From assembly GCF_900215215.1 (NCBI RefSeq), contig NZ_OBDR01000007.1, positions 1 through 64,000 on the forward strand: a stretch of DNA of 64,000 bases, written 5' to 3'. The position numbers and the translations under genes were made by a program. Origin of the DNA: Methanohalophilus euhalobius. Its GTDB lineage: Archaea > Halobacteriota > Methanosarcinia > Methanosarcinales > Methanosarcinaceae. Shown here piece after piece: positions 53,364 to 62,804 of this stretch (positions are counted from its first letter, which is position 1; each line of letters begins with the position of its first letter). The notes under the pieces are model-generated. The model did not search any database. It saw nothing but the letters and a program-made list of their open reading frames with translations, and was not told where the DNA came from.

Positions 53364-55406
53364 TCATCCAATCTGGGTTCCATTCTTTGCTTCTTTTTCC
53401 GGTGCAAGCAGAATTGCACCACCGTCTTCGTCCACTCCGGCAAGCACCATGCCGAAAGATTTGACACCGCAGAGTTTGGCAGGTTTGAGATTGGCCAGTA
53501 CGATTACCTGTCTGCCCTTTACTTCTTCGGGGCTATGGGTCAGGGCAATTCCGGCAACTATCTGGCGTGGCGTTTCTTCTCCGATATCAACTTCGAGCCT
53601 GAGTAATTTGTCGGCCTTTTCGACCTTTTCAGCTTCGACAATGGTTCCTACACGCATATCGAGTTTACCGAAATCTTCGAAGGTGATTTCTTCGCTATCT
53701 GTCATTATTTGTTCTCCTTTCTTGCGGTTTTGTTTTTCATTGGCTTCTCTGACCCGCTGTGATGCAATGGCTTCCATCTTTTCGATGGTTTCATCCTCTA
53801 TTTTCTTGAAAAGGATGGAGGGTTTGCTAAGGGGTGTACCCGATTCAACAGGCACGGTACCCTGGCTGTAGAGTGCTGTGTGTACATTGCTCTGCATACC
53901 GAGCTGTTTCCAGGCATTTCCGGCCTTTTCAGGTATCAGAGGTTCATAAAGCAGAGTAAGGGCTTTGCCGATCTGCATGCAGTTTTTGAGTACGCGGCCA
54001 CATTCTTCTTTGTCTTCTTTTACCAGGTTCCAGGGTTCTCTGGACTGGAAATAGATATTTCCATAGGAAGCAAGGGTCATCACGCTGTCTGCATATTTCT
54101 TGAACTCATACTTTTCCATTGCCTCACTTGCTTTATCAATGGTATTCTGGATGGTTTCCATGACTTCATCATCCAGTTTTCCTTCGGGAACGGCCTTGAA
54201 GTTCTTGTAGGCAAAGAGCAATGTGCGGTAGAGGAAATTGCCGAAGACTCCTACAAGTTCTGTATTGGTTTTTTCCTGGAATACCTTCCAGGAGAAATTG
54301 AGTTCTTTGGTATGGGATGTGTAACTTGCCAGATAATAACGCAACAGGTCCGGATGGAAACCCTGTTCCATGTAGTCATCACCGACCCATACAACATAAC
54401 CACGGCTTTTTGAGAAGGTTTTGTTCTCTATCTTTACCATACCTGATGCTACCACAGATGAGGCGGGTGAATAGTCAGCACCTTTGAGCATGGCAGGCAG
54501 GAATATACAGTGATGGTAGATTATGTCACCACCGATAAAATGTACTATTTCACCATCATCTTTCCAGTATTTTTCCCAGCTGTCACCGGTTGCGTTTGCC
54601 CATTCTTCAGTGAAGGCGATATAGCCTATAGGTGCATCCACCCATACATAGACGACCAGGTCATCACGCCCCGGGAACTTGACACCCCATTCGAGATTGC
54701 GGGTAATGCACCAGTCATCAAGTCCCTGTTTTACCCATCCCAGGGCATAGTTGCGGGCATTGGATGTACCGTCAAGTTTGTCAAGATATTCAAGCAAATA
54801 ATCATTGAACTGGGATAATTTGAAAAAGAAGTGTTCCTGTTCCTTATACTCGGCAACCCCGCCACAGATGGTACAGACGGGATTTTTGAGTTCTCCGGGT
54901 TCCAGATGTTTTCCGCATCCCTGATCGCATTCATCACCCCGGGCACTTTCTGCGCAGTGCGGGCATTCTCCTTCCACATACCTGTCGGGGAGGAATCGAT
55001 TACATCCGGCGCAATATGCAACCTCTATAGTTTTGGGATATACGTAATCGTTTTCTATTAAACGGTTCACTATATCATGAGTGCGGTTATGGTTTGTTGG
55101 GTCATCGGTTGTACCGAAGGCATCGAATTCGATACCCATTGACTTGAATGTCTCATCAAAATGGGTATGGTATTTCTTGATCAGAGCCTGAGGAGTAGTA
55201 TTCTGTTCCTCAGCATTGAAGACGATGGGGGTGCCATGGGTATCCGAACCACAAACAAATGTAACCTCATGGCCCATTTTTTTTAATGAGCGTACAAATA
55301 TGTCTGCAGGGATGTAGGTCCTTAGGTGACCGATGTGAGCCATTCCGTTGGCATAGGGTAATCCACAGGTCACAAGTATGGGTTTATCGGGTGAAAAGCG
55401 TGACAT
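53364..55406 (-). CDS. metG: Methionyl-tRNA synthetase
   Basis: A protein of 680 residues. The class I signature is [20 protein letters not shown] double zinc knuckle ([20 protein letters not shown] and [12 protein letters not shown]...CTIC) lies at about 125-195. The KMSKS equivalent is TFSKSRG. The anticodon-binding helices follow, and a fused C-terminal EMAP/Trbp111-type tRNA-binding OB domain covers about 575-680 ([20 protein letters not shown]). Length is typical for enzymes carrying that extension. Confidence 0.96.
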   Translation of the reverse strand: MSRFSPDKPILVTCGLPYANGMAHIGHLRTYIPADIFVRSLKKMGHEVTFVCGSDTHGTPIVFNAEEQNTTPQALIKKYHTHFDETFKSMGIEFDAFGTTDDPTNHNRTHDIVNRLIENDYVYPKTIEVAYCAGCNRFLPDRYVEGECPHCAESARGDECDQGCGKHLEPGELKNPVCTICGGVAEYKEQEHFFFKLSQFNDYLLEYLDKLDGTSNARNYALGWVKQGLDDWCITRNLEWGVKFPGRDDLVVYVWVDAPIGYIAFTEEWANATGDSWEKYWKDDGEIVHFIGGDIIYHHCIFLPAMLKGADYSPASSVVASGMVKIENKTFSKSRGYVVWVGDDYMEQGFHPDLLRYYLASYTSHTKELNFSWKVFQEKTNTELVGVFGNFLYRTLLFAYKNFKAVPEGKLDDEVMETIQNTIDKASEAMEKYEFKKYADSVMTLASYGNIYFQSREPWNLVKEDKEECGRVLKNCMQIGKALTLLYEPLIPEKAGNAWKQLGMQSNVHTALYSQGTVPVESGTPLSKPSILFKKIEDETIEKMEAIASQRVREANEKQNRKKGEQIMTDSEEITFEDFGKLDMRVGTIVEAEKVEKADKLLRLEVDIGEETPRQIVAGIALTHSPEEVKGRQVIVLANLKPAKLCGVKSFGMVLAGVDEDGGAILLAPEKEAKNGTQIG

Positions 55407-55567
55407 GTTATTTCTCCGTTTGTATCAATATTATCGGTAACAATGTGTTTGCAATGGATAGGTGACAATTATAAAATACATTTCGCTCCCTGTCTTAAGG
55501 AAGGTAAGGCGTGTCAGAAGGTATTTGAATATTCAGGAGAATATTTGCTTTTATATCGAGGAATACA

Positions 55568-56698
55568 ATGAACGAAAACGATCCCACCAATAATGAAGAG
55601 GGCGAAAGTTTATCGGGCAATGAGCGGTTTCTTGCAGGCAGTGATAAATCATTTTATACGGAATTAGAAGATGATCCGTATGAAGAGCCTGTGCAGGAAC
55701 AGCCCGTATCCGGATCGCCTCTTTTGTCCCCTCCTGATGAACCTGGCAAAGGCCGGATGGATGTTCCCCATACACCGCCTGAAAAAAAAAGTAACTTTGG
55801 TAAGTATGCCGCCCTTATTGCGGTCCTGTTTTTGATAATCGGTTCGAGTTTTGCAATAATATATTATTCAGCCGGAGGGGATTTTTATCCCGACAATAAT
55901 AGGGTGGCTGTAATCTATATCCAGGGTACAATGCTGACCGGTAGTGTCCCTTCAGGACTGGGGTATGCTACATCCGAGAATATTTGTGCAAGTATACGTA
56001 AGGCAGTTGATGACAATAGTGTAAAAGCCATTGTGTTGCGGATCAACAGTGGTGGTGGTTCCGGCTCAGCCTCTGAAGAAATCAATACGGAGATAAGAAA
56101 AGCCCAGCAGGCAGGTGTGCCGGTTGTAACTTCCATGGGAGATGTGGCTGCCAGTGCTGCCTATCATGTATCTTCAAGTACCGATTTGATAGTTGCAAAT
56201 CGAAATACTATGACAGGTAGCATAGGGGTAATCTGGACCTTCCGTAACATGTCTGCTTATTACGAGGAAGAAGGCATCGATTACCATGTTGCTAAATCAG
56301 GTGAGTTCAAGGATATGGGCGGAACATGGCGCGGTCTAACTGACGAAGAGAAAGAATATGCAGATCGTGTAATAATGGAAAATTACAATCTTTTCGTACA
56401 GGATGTGGCCCAGGGACGCAATATGACGGTCAGTGAAGTAAAGGATATAGCAGACGGGAGAATTTACACAGGTGTATCTGCCAAACGTATAGGGCTTATC
56501 GATGAGTACGGCAATTTCTATGATGCTATCGATAGGGCTGCTGATATGGGGGGAATTGAAGGAGAACCCACTATCTACTATGTGAACAAACCCTCTATCA
56601 CAAACCTGTTATTTGGCTCGAAAGTACAGAATGATAATATTGCCGAGAGTTTTGTGAGTTACTATGAAAAATCTCCCTTTGGCAAACTTGCGTATTGA
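55568..56698 (+). CDS. sppA: Signal peptide peptidase SppA
   Basis: A 376-residue membrane protease. A long acidic cytoplasmic N-tail (about 1-75) precedes one TM helix (YAALIAVLFLIIGSSFAIIY). The S49 domain has INSGGGSGSASEEI, GDVAASAAYHVSS with the likely nucleophile Ser196, MTGSIGVIW, and SGEFKDMGG with the likely base Lys248. The 52-residue spacing equals that reported for the Thermococcus SppA pair (S162/K214). It degrades cleaved signal peptides outside the membrane. Its stop overlaps the TTG region of the next gene. Confidence 0.92.
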   Translation: MNENDPTNNEEGESLSGNERFLAGSDKSFYTELEDDPYEEPVQEQPVSGSPLLSPPDEPGKGRMDVPHTPPEKKSNFGKYAALIAVLFLIIGSSFAIIYYSAGGDFYPDNNRVAVIYIQGTMLTGSVPSGLGYATSENICASIRKAVDDNSVKAIVLRINSGGGSGSASEEINTEIRKAQQAGVPVVTSMGDVAASAAYHVSSSTDLIVANRNTMTGSIGVIWTFRNMSAYYEEEGIDYHVAKSGEFKDMGGTWRGLTDEEKEYADRVIMENYNLFVQDVAQGRNMTVSEVKDIADGRIYTGVSAKRIGLIDEYGNFYDAIDRAADMGGIEGEPTIYYVNKPSITNLLFGSKVQNDNIAESFVSYYEKSPFGKLAY

Positions 56699-56709
56699 AG
56701 GTGTATTGG

Positions 56710-57447
56710 ATGACAGGAGTAGGCAGGAATTTCATGGATGCAACCAAATTTGGTGAATTGGACCCCTCTCCTCAGATGCTGGGCCATTCCCCTCCGCCTC
56801 TCGAAATAGCACCAGGTGCAGACAAGTCCCTGATATCCTTTCCCGAAATTGGCGGTTTGGAAACGGATTCAGTTAATCTCAAAAGGGCAATTGAAACCCG
56901 TCGCAGTGTAAGGAATTTCACAGATTCTTCCATTTCCCTGCAGGATCTTGCCTGGTTGCTTTGGGCCACTCAGGGGATAAAAAAAGCAGTAAATGATGTG
57001 GCCACTTTCCGTACCGTTCCTTCAGCGGGCGCAAGACATGCTTTTGAAACCTATCTTTCGATTGGTAATGTGGAAGGGTTGGAGCAGGGTCTGTACCGCT
57101 ATCTTGCCCTGGAACATTCGATTGTTGAGGAACAACAGGATGAGGACATTATGGCAAAGGTGGCCCGTGCCTGTCTGGACCAGCCTTTCGTGCGTAACTG
57201 TGGGGCTGTTTTCATATGGGTTGCTATTTCTGAAAGGATGACCTGGCGATATGGTGAGAGGGGTTACCGTTATTTGCATCTGGATGCGGGACATGTCTGC
57301 CAGAATCTCTATCTTGCATCGCAGACGGTAAATTGTGGTGTTTGTGCAGTTGCAGCTTTTAAGGATGATGAACTGAATTCCCTGCTTGGTCTTGACGGGG
57401 ACAAACATTTCGTGGTGTACCTGGCGGCTGTGGGAAAACTGGATTGA
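56710..57447 (+). CDS. SagB/nitroreductase-type FMN oxidoreductase
   Basis: A protein of 245 residues in the SagB-type dehydrogenase branch of nitroreductases. FMN contacts are in AIETRRSVRNFTDSSISLQD and TVPSAGARHAFETYLSI; later motifs are FVRNCGAVFIWVAI, YLHLDAGHVCQNLYLASQTV and NSLLGLDGDKH. SagB enzymes dehydrogenate azolines in peptide maturation, but stand-alone members act on small molecules and the substrate here is unknown. ATG 56710 has AAGGTG 7 bases upstream. It is 11 bases after sppA. Confidence 0.85.
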   Translation: MTGVGRNFMDATKFGELDPSPQMLGHSPPPLEIAPGADKSLISFPEIGGLETDSVNLKRAIETRRSVRNFTDSSISLQDLAWLLWATQGIKKAVNDVATFRTVPSAGARHAFETYLSIGNVEGLEQGLYRYLALEHSIVEEQQDEDIMAKVARACLDQPFVRNCGAVFIWVAISERMTWRYGERGYRYLHLDAGHVCQNLYLASQTVNCGVCAVAAFKDDELNSLLGLDGDKHFVVYLAAVGKLD

Positions 57448-57448
57448 T

Positions 57449-58375
57449 TCATCCTATTTTATCCAGTTTCCAGCCCAGGTGTTCTTTTATTATCACATAA
57501 GCCATCTGTGGGGGGAATGCTCCCGCTTCGGTCACGATCAGGTCAATGTATTCTGATGGTGTGACATCAAAGGCAGGGTTGCTTATTTTTACATCTGGCA
57601 TATCACCAAGTTTGTCTTTGGAAATGACTTCTTCAGGGTCGCGTTCCTCGATTTCCACCAGGTCGCCAAAAAGGGTAGAGGGGCTGAATTTGTAGGTCTC
57701 GGCTGCGGATATGAAGTTTACACGGGCTTCATGGGCTGCCAGGGCCAGCTGTGATGTACCTATCTTATTAACAAGAGCACCATTTACGGTAATTGAATCT
57801 GCACCCACAATGACAGTGTCCACATTTTTCATTGTATATCGCACTGCGGAATCTACGATGAGGGTTGTGTCTATTCCGGCGTCACTGAGCTCTTTTATTG
57901 TGATGAATCCCTGTCTGCGAGGGCGGGACTCGGTTGCATAAACTTTTATTCTTTTTCCCTGGTTGTGTGCGGTTTTTATGATTGCAAGGGCTGCGTGGGA
58001 ATTACAATGGGTCATGACTGTATCCCCGTCACGGAGGCGTTTAGCACCGATCTCCCCTATGCTATCAAGGGCTGTGTCGGCGTTTCGGATAAATTCTGTG
58101 GCGTTATCCAGGATCTGGCTGCGTGCTTCTTCCACAGTTTCTGCATTATAACTGCCCGCCAGCATTACCGCATTGGGCAGGGAGACAGCTGTGGGTCGGG
58201 TTTCAATAAGAACGGATTTGGCTTTTTCTACTTTCGCTACAAATTCTTCAAAGGACGAAGTTTCCAGTGTTTCCACATAATCCCGCAGTGCCTTAGCAGC
58301 TGCAGCGGCAATCCTGCCTGCCCCGCGAATCTCCATTGTACGGATCTTTTCAGCCGTGTCGAGTAACTGCTGCAT
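57449..58375 (-). CDS. Ribose 1,5-bisphosphate isomerase
   Basis: A protein of 308 residues of the eIF2B-related isomerase family. It converts ribose 1,5-bisphosphate to ribulose 1,5-bisphosphate in the archaeal AMP-degradation pathway that feeds form III RubisCO. It has MEIRGAGRIAAAAAKAL, TRPTAVSLPNAVM, the catalytic THCNSHAALA cysteine, VYATESRPRRQGF, VIVGADSITVNGALVNKIGT with the catalytic Asp, and YKFSPSTLFGDLVEIEERDP. AMP phosphorylase and RubisCO are not in this window. Confidence 0.92.
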   Translation of the reverse strand: MQQLLDTAEKIRTMEIRGAGRIAAAAAKALRDYVETLETSSFEEFVAKVEKAKSVLIETRPTAVSLPNAVMLAGSYNAETVEEARSQILDNATEFIRNADTALDSIGEIGAKRLRDGDTVMTHCNSHAALAIIKTAHNQGKRIKVYATESRPRRQGFITIKELSDAGIDTTLIVDSAVRYTMKNVDTVIVGADSITVNGALVNKIGTSQLALAAHEARVNFISAAETYKFSPSTLFGDLVEIEERDPEEVISKDKLGDMPDVKISNPAFDVTPSEYIDLIVTEAGAFPPQMAYVIIKEHLGWKLDKIG

Positions 58376-58492
58376 AGTTATTTGGATGGGATGTGGAAGG
58401 ATTTATAGGTATTGTAACCATATACAGTTATTATATTTTATCAAAGTTCCTCCAAAAACTATAATATTTCACAGGATCAAATCGAAACAATC

Positions 58493-58663
58493 ATGTCCGA
58501 TGCACCAACTCACAACAATGATACCGAAGAATGCCTTTCTGAAGAGGAAGTGGAAGAATTGATGGTCAGGACTTCCAGAAAGCAGATTCGATCGGATTAC
58601 CGGCGCAGTCTGGGTTCGGAAGCCAGCAGAAGATATTGTGACATAAATAACAAGAAGAACTAA
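58493..58663 (+). CDS. Small acidic/basic protein of unknown function
   Basis: A frame of 56 residues, M-S-D-A-P-T start, acidic first half (DTEECLSEEEVEELM) and basic second half (RKQIRSDYRRSLGSEASRRY), ending in Lys/Asn. It begins 117 bases after the isomerase start on the opposite strand, behind a TATATTTTAT box near 58431. No family is recognised. The coding nature is plausible from codon pattern and promoter, not proven. Confidence 0.45.
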   Translation: MSDAPTHNNDTEECLSEEEVEELMVRTSRKQIRSDYRRSLGSEASRRYCDINNKKN

Positions 58664-58706
58664 AGGTTGGCAAAGTTCCTTATATTGCAAATACATACTT
58701 TTCTGC

Positions 58707-60074
58707 ATGCCATCCATGGAATCAATCAATCCATCAACCGGGGAGCTGGTAGAATCCTTCCCGATGTACAGGTCAAAAGATGTCCGGGACAGCCTTGAAA
58801 ACTCATATCAGGCATTTCTGGAGTGGAAATCCCTTGATGTCTATGGGCGGTGTGATTATCTGCGGCAGGTTGCGAAGGTGCTGCGCCGGCGCAAGCAGGA
58901 ATGTGCACAGCTGATCACCCGGGAGATGGGAAAACCCATCAAACAGTCATTGGGCGAGATTGAAAAATGTGCCCGGACATTTGATTACTATGCTGACAGG
59001 ACACCTTCCCTGATGGAGTCACGTGTGGAAGATACCGATGCAACCTATTCCAGTGTATTCTTTGAACCGATGGGTCCGGTTCTGTGCATAAAACCCTGGA
59101 ATTTTCCTTTCTGGCAGGTGCTCAGTGCGGCTTCCCATATTCTGGCCGGTGGTAATACCATCCTGCTCAAACATTCATCCAGAGTACCGGCATGTGCCCT
59201 GAAAATCGAAGAAATAATGCAGCAGGCCGGATTGCCGGATGGTGTATTCCAAACTCTCCTGATTGATGGCAAGACAGCTTCATCCCTGATCTCCTCCGAC
59301 AAAATTGCCGCTGTGTCCTTTACGGGTGGAACTGAAGCCGGACGCCGGGTGGCTGTGGAGGCGGCTTCATCCCTGAAGAAATACGTGCTTGAACTCGGAG
59401 GTAGTGATCCTTTCGTTGTCCTTGAAGGAGCTGACGTACAGAAGGCTGCAAAGGCAGCGGTTGCTGCGAGATTTATCAATGCCGGTCAAACCTGTATTGC
59501 TGCCAAGCGTTTTGTAGTGGAAGAGTCTTTGATGGAGGAATTTAAAAGACACTTCATTGAGCAAACGCGTAGTATGAAGATAGGTGATCCGCTGGAAGAG
59601 GATACAGATATAGGTCCACTTGTCCGGGCAGAAGAAATGCACAGATTGGGTTCTCAGGTGGCAGACTCCATTGAAAAAGGCGCAAAGGTTGAACTTGACG
59701 GTGGACTGATTGAAGGTGCGGGATTTTTCTATTCACCGGTTGTGCTTTCCGGAATAACTGCTAATATGGATGTAATGCGTCAGGAAACGTTCGGCCCTGT
59801 TGCTCCTCTGATCTCCGTGAAAGATGAAGCTGAAGCGATAAAGGTCGCAAACGCCACTCCCTATGGGCTGGGTGCAAGTATCTGGGGAGGTGATTCAGCT
59901 CACCTGCTGGAAATCGGAAAAAGGATTCAGGCAGGAGTTGTCGGGATAAACGGTTTCTTCAATCCGGAAGCATGCATGCCCTTTGGGGGTATGAAGCAAA
60001 GCGGGGTCGGCAGGGAGCTGTCTGATTTTGGCTTTTACGAATTCATGCACATCCGATCCCTGAAATCCTTCTAA
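58707..60074 (+). CDS. NAD(P)-dependent aldehyde dehydrogenase (succinate-semialdehyde type)
   Basis: A protein of 455 residues, short form of the SSADH/GabD group. It oxidises an aldehyde, probably succinate semialdehyde or a similar substrate. It has SINPSTGELVESFP, GPVLCIKPWNFPFWQVLSA, FTGGTEAGRRVAVEAA, the catalytic Glu in LELGGSDPFVVL, the nucleophile in NAGQTCIAAKRFVV, and ETFGPVAPLISV. ATG 58707 or ATG 58716 could be the start. No neighbour suggests the pathway. Confidence 0.9.
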   Translation: MPSMESINPSTGELVESFPMYRSKDVRDSLENSYQAFLEWKSLDVYGRCDYLRQVAKVLRRRKQECAQLITREMGKPIKQSLGEIEKCARTFDYYADRTPSLMESRVEDTDATYSSVFFEPMGPVLCIKPWNFPFWQVLSAASHILAGGNTILLKHSSRVPACALKIEEIMQQAGLPDGVFQTLLIDGKTASSLISSDKIAAVSFTGGTEAGRRVAVEAASSLKKYVLELGGSDPFVVLEGADVQKAAKAAVAARFINAGQTCIAAKRFVVEESLMEEFKRHFIEQTRSMKIGDPLEEDTDIGPLVRAEEMHRLGSQVADSIEKGAKVELDGGLIEGAGFFYSPVVLSGITANMDVMRQETFGPVAPLISVKDEAEAIKVANATPYGLGASIWGGDSAHLLEIGKRIQAGVVGINGFFNPEACMPFGGMKQSGVGRELSDFGFYEFMHIRSLKSF

Positions 60075-60122
60075 ACAAATCTAAGGTTAAAATTTCATCA
60101 TCAGGGAGGTAAAATGCTTGAA

Positions 60123-60413
60123 TCAGTCGGTAATTTCCACTCCGCCTCTTGTATCAAAGGCCAGGTATCCTTTAATGTTTGATGCTGCAGGTTTTGGTTG
60201 CGGGTAATTCCACGCACCGTCCTTCAGTGTGCTGTCTTCGAGAACAATATCATAATAACTGGCCTTGCCTTTCCAGGGGCAGACAGTTACTGTATCGCTG
60301 TCTCTGAAATATTCCATATTGACCGATTCCGGTGGGAAATAATGATTTCCTTCCACTCTCTCGGTAGCATTACTATCTGCAAGTACGACTCCTTTGTATT
60401 TTGCAACTGGCAT
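60123..60413 (-). CDS. DUF427 protein
   Basis: A protein of 96 residues that is one complete DUF427 domain: YKGVVLADSNATERVEGNHY then FPPESVN, the conserved CPWKGKASYYDI, and AAWNYPQP-type WNYPQPKPAASNIKGYLAF. Family members bind small ligands in a compact beta sandwich; function is unsettled. It converges with the aldehyde dehydrogenase. Confidence 0.92.
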   Translation of the reverse strand: MPVAKYKGVVLADSNATERVEGNHYFPPESVNMEYFRDSDTVTVCPWKGKASYYDIVLEDSTLKDGAWNYPQPKPAASNIKGYLAFDTRGGVEITD

Positions 60414-60490
60414 ATTAAATCCGCTCCTCTTGACAATATTGAATTAATTAATTTAAATAAGTAATCATCGTTTAATAGTCAAGTGAAAAC

Positions 60491-61312
60491 ATGAGTAAAA
60501 CCAGTCTCAAAACTCTTGTGGAAACGGAAGTTCCTGCAGACCTTATAGAATATATCCCTAATCGATTTGATGTGGTGGGTGACATTGCAATTGTCAGTAT
60601 TCCTCCTGAGCTGCGGGATTATTCTGAAATGATTGCAACAAAAATTGTATCCATGAGGGGCAATATCCGGACTGTACTTAACAAAGTAAGTCGGGTCAAA
60701 GGCGATCATCGTGTTTCAGATTTTGAAAGTTTGCTGGGTGGCAGTACTGTAACCACACACGGCGAATTCAAATATCGCTATCGTTTGGATCTCTCGGAAG
60801 TATTTTTCAATCCCCGGCTGGGTTATGAAAGGCACAGGGTAACATCCCTGGTTCTTCCCGGGGAAGATGTACTGGTTCCCTTTTGTGGGGTGGGTCCGTT
60901 TGCAATCCCTGCTGCTATAAGGGATATACGTGTTTTTTGTATCGAAAAGAACCGGCATGCATGTCACTGGCTGGCCGAGAATATACGGTTGAATAACTTT
61001 AAGGGAAATATCTATCCCATAAATGCAGATGCCCGGGATATTCCGGTTATTCTTGACATGAAGTTTGACAGGCTCATAGTTCCTACTCCTTATGGGCAGG
61101 ATCATTTCTTTTCTTTACTCTCTCCCCTTTTGAAAAAAGGAGGTGTGATGCATTTCTATACTTTTAAGGTAGCCGAAGATATCGAAAAATCAAAACAAGC
61201 CTTTCAGGATGCAGGTTACGAAATAATTGGTGTGCGAAGATGCGGCAATGTAGCACGTGGTGTCAGCAGATGGGTGTTTGACCTGAAAAAGATCTGTCAG
61301 GCAAAAGGGTAA
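60491..61312 (+). CDS. Trm5/Taw2-like SAM methyltransferase
   Basis: A protein of 273 residues, related to archaeal tRNA (guanine37-N1)-methyltransferase and Taw2. An N-terminal D2-like domain reads DVVGDIAIVSIPPELRDY. The core has DLSEVFFNPRLGYERHRV, VLVPFCGVGPFAIPAAI, IEKNRHACHWLAENIRLN and INADARDIPVI. The usual catalytic loop (NPP- or MNLP-like) reads IVPTPYGQDHFF instead. Thus the family is firm but the reaction, methyl or aminocarboxypropyl transfer on tRNA position 37, is open. Confidence 0.82.
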   Translation: MSKTSLKTLVETEVPADLIEYIPNRFDVVGDIAIVSIPPELRDYSEMIATKIVSMRGNIRTVLNKVSRVKGDHRVSDFESLLGGSTVTTHGEFKYRYRLDLSEVFFNPRLGYERHRVTSLVLPGEDVLVPFCGVGPFAIPAAIRDIRVFCIEKNRHACHWLAENIRLNNFKGNIYPINADARDIPVILDMKFDRLIVPTPYGQDHFFSLLSPLLKKGGVMHFYTFKVAEDIEKSKQAFQDAGYEIIGVRRCGNVARGVSRWVFDLKKICQAKG

Positions 61313-61356
61313 GGTATAAAGATGGCTTCTAAATAAATTATAACCGGTCTGTTATC

Positions 61357-62766
61357 ATGTCACAAATATCAACTTCAAAACCAACTATTGTATGCTCCAG
61401 TATGGATGCTGCGAGTATGAACATAATGTCCCGCCTTCTGGAAATGGAGGAATGGGAAAAGCAATCCTTTGAGCCTCTTTATGAGGATATAACCAGCATA
61501 TATGAATCCGGAAAGTTCCTGCTTGTGGAAGTTTCCATCCACCATATCTTTCAGGATGGACTGGACGACAAACTGGGCCAACTTGGATTTCTTCCTTCAT
61601 GTTTCATTTTTGCTTCCAAACATAAAAGTGATGATGGCCGTAAACTTCTTACCGCCCACTTTACAGGCAATCCTTCGGAGGCAAAATTTGGTGGCTATCC
61701 CGGAAAACTTTCAATTGCTTATTCCTCTGCCCTGAAACCTTTACTGATGCAGATACAGTCCTATTCTGCAGGTATGGATTATGATGTGTCTATGGAATCC
61801 ACACATCACGGGCCTACAGACCTGCAAGTTCCTTCCATCTATGCAGAGATTGGCAGTGGTCCCGCGCAGTGGGATGATAAAGGGGCCGCAGAAGTACTTG
61901 CCCGGGCCATACTTACCTTCAATTCCCGGAAATTGCCAATAGCTCTGGGATTTGGGGGTGGGCATTATGCAGCCAGACAATCTGAGATTGTTCTTAGCAA
62001 TAATGTGACCTTTGGCCATAATATTCCTTCCTACCAGCTGGAATTTGTTGATGAATCTCTTTTTAGCCAGGCAGTGGGTAAGTCGGGTGCGGATTTTGTT
62101 TATATGGACAGGAAAGCCATTTCTTCTTCTGACAAAGAGCATCTGCATGACCTTACCCGGCAAAATGGGCTGCTGGTTTTGAGGGAGAGTGATATTCAGC
62201 AGATTGGAAATATCCCCTGGGCTATTTTCAAGAATATCCTGATAAGATCCAGGGGCATAGAGCCCACTACACCACCGTTATTTACAGATGTTCTCAGAAA
62301 TGATCTGGAAAATTCTTCACCCGATGTAGTCCCGGATCCAGTTGAATTGGTCATAGATGAAAGACTTGTCCACTATACCTGGAAGAGTAACCCGGACAGT
62401 TTCCTGAATATGCTGCAGAAATTTCCGCTTGTATATCTGCAGAGGGACAACGGAACGTATAGAGGTTCTTTCCTGTTATTTGAAAAGAAAGATGCAGAAG
62501 ACTTGCAGACTCAGATTATAGATGAATGCATTAAAATACTAAAAGAACATTATGAAATTGAGTATATTAGAGAGGACAATCTATTGTATCTTACCTACCG
62601 GAAATTCAATCCGATAAAAGCGGAGAGTATAGGCGTTCCCGGAGGACCTCTGTTTGGTAAACTTGCCAGGGGAATTCCTGTTGAGGTTGATGGAAATATT
62701 ATCCATCCGGATATGGTTCATGAGACAATTACAAAAGATCTTGTCCTGAAAAATATGATTCGTTGA
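61357..62766 (+). CDS. dtdA: D-aminoacyl-tRNA deacylase (DtdA/GEK1 type)
   Basis: A protein of 469 residues. It removes D-amino acids from wrongly charged tRNA. The N-terminal domain (to about 280) has the family marks ESTHHGPTDLQVPSIYAEIG, SGPAQWDDKGAAEVLARAIL, and GFGGGHYAARQSEIVLSNNV with HNIPSYQLEF. The C-terminal 180 residues are an additional domain found in Methanosarcinales members. It lies 44 bases after the Trm5-like gene and 38 before ftsZ, so tRNA quality-control and division genes may share a transcript. Confidence 0.9.
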   Translation: MSQISTSKPTIVCSSMDAASMNIMSRLLEMEEWEKQSFEPLYEDITSIYESGKFLLVEVSIHHIFQDGLDDKLGQLGFLPSCFIFASKHKSDDGRKLLTAHFTGNPSEAKFGGYPGKLSIAYSSALKPLLMQIQSYSAGMDYDVSMESTHHGPTDLQVPSIYAEIGSGPAQWDDKGAAEVLARAILTFNSRKLPIALGFGGGHYAARQSEIVLSNNVTFGHNIPSYQLEFVDESLFSQAVGKSGADFVYMDRKAISSSDKEHLHDLTRQNGLLVLRESDIQQIGNIPWAIFKNILIRSRGIEPTTPPLFTDVLRNDLENSSPDVVPDPVELVIDERLVHYTWKSNPDSFLNMLQKFPLVYLQRDNGTYRGSFLLFEKKDAEDLQTQIIDECIKILKEHYEIEYIREDNLLYLTYRKFNPIKAESIGVPGGPLFGKLARGIPVEVDGNIIHPDMVHETITKDLVLKNMIR

Positions 62767-62804
62767 ATTCATGATTATCTTTGTGCTCGTGGAGGAAATT
62801 GAGT

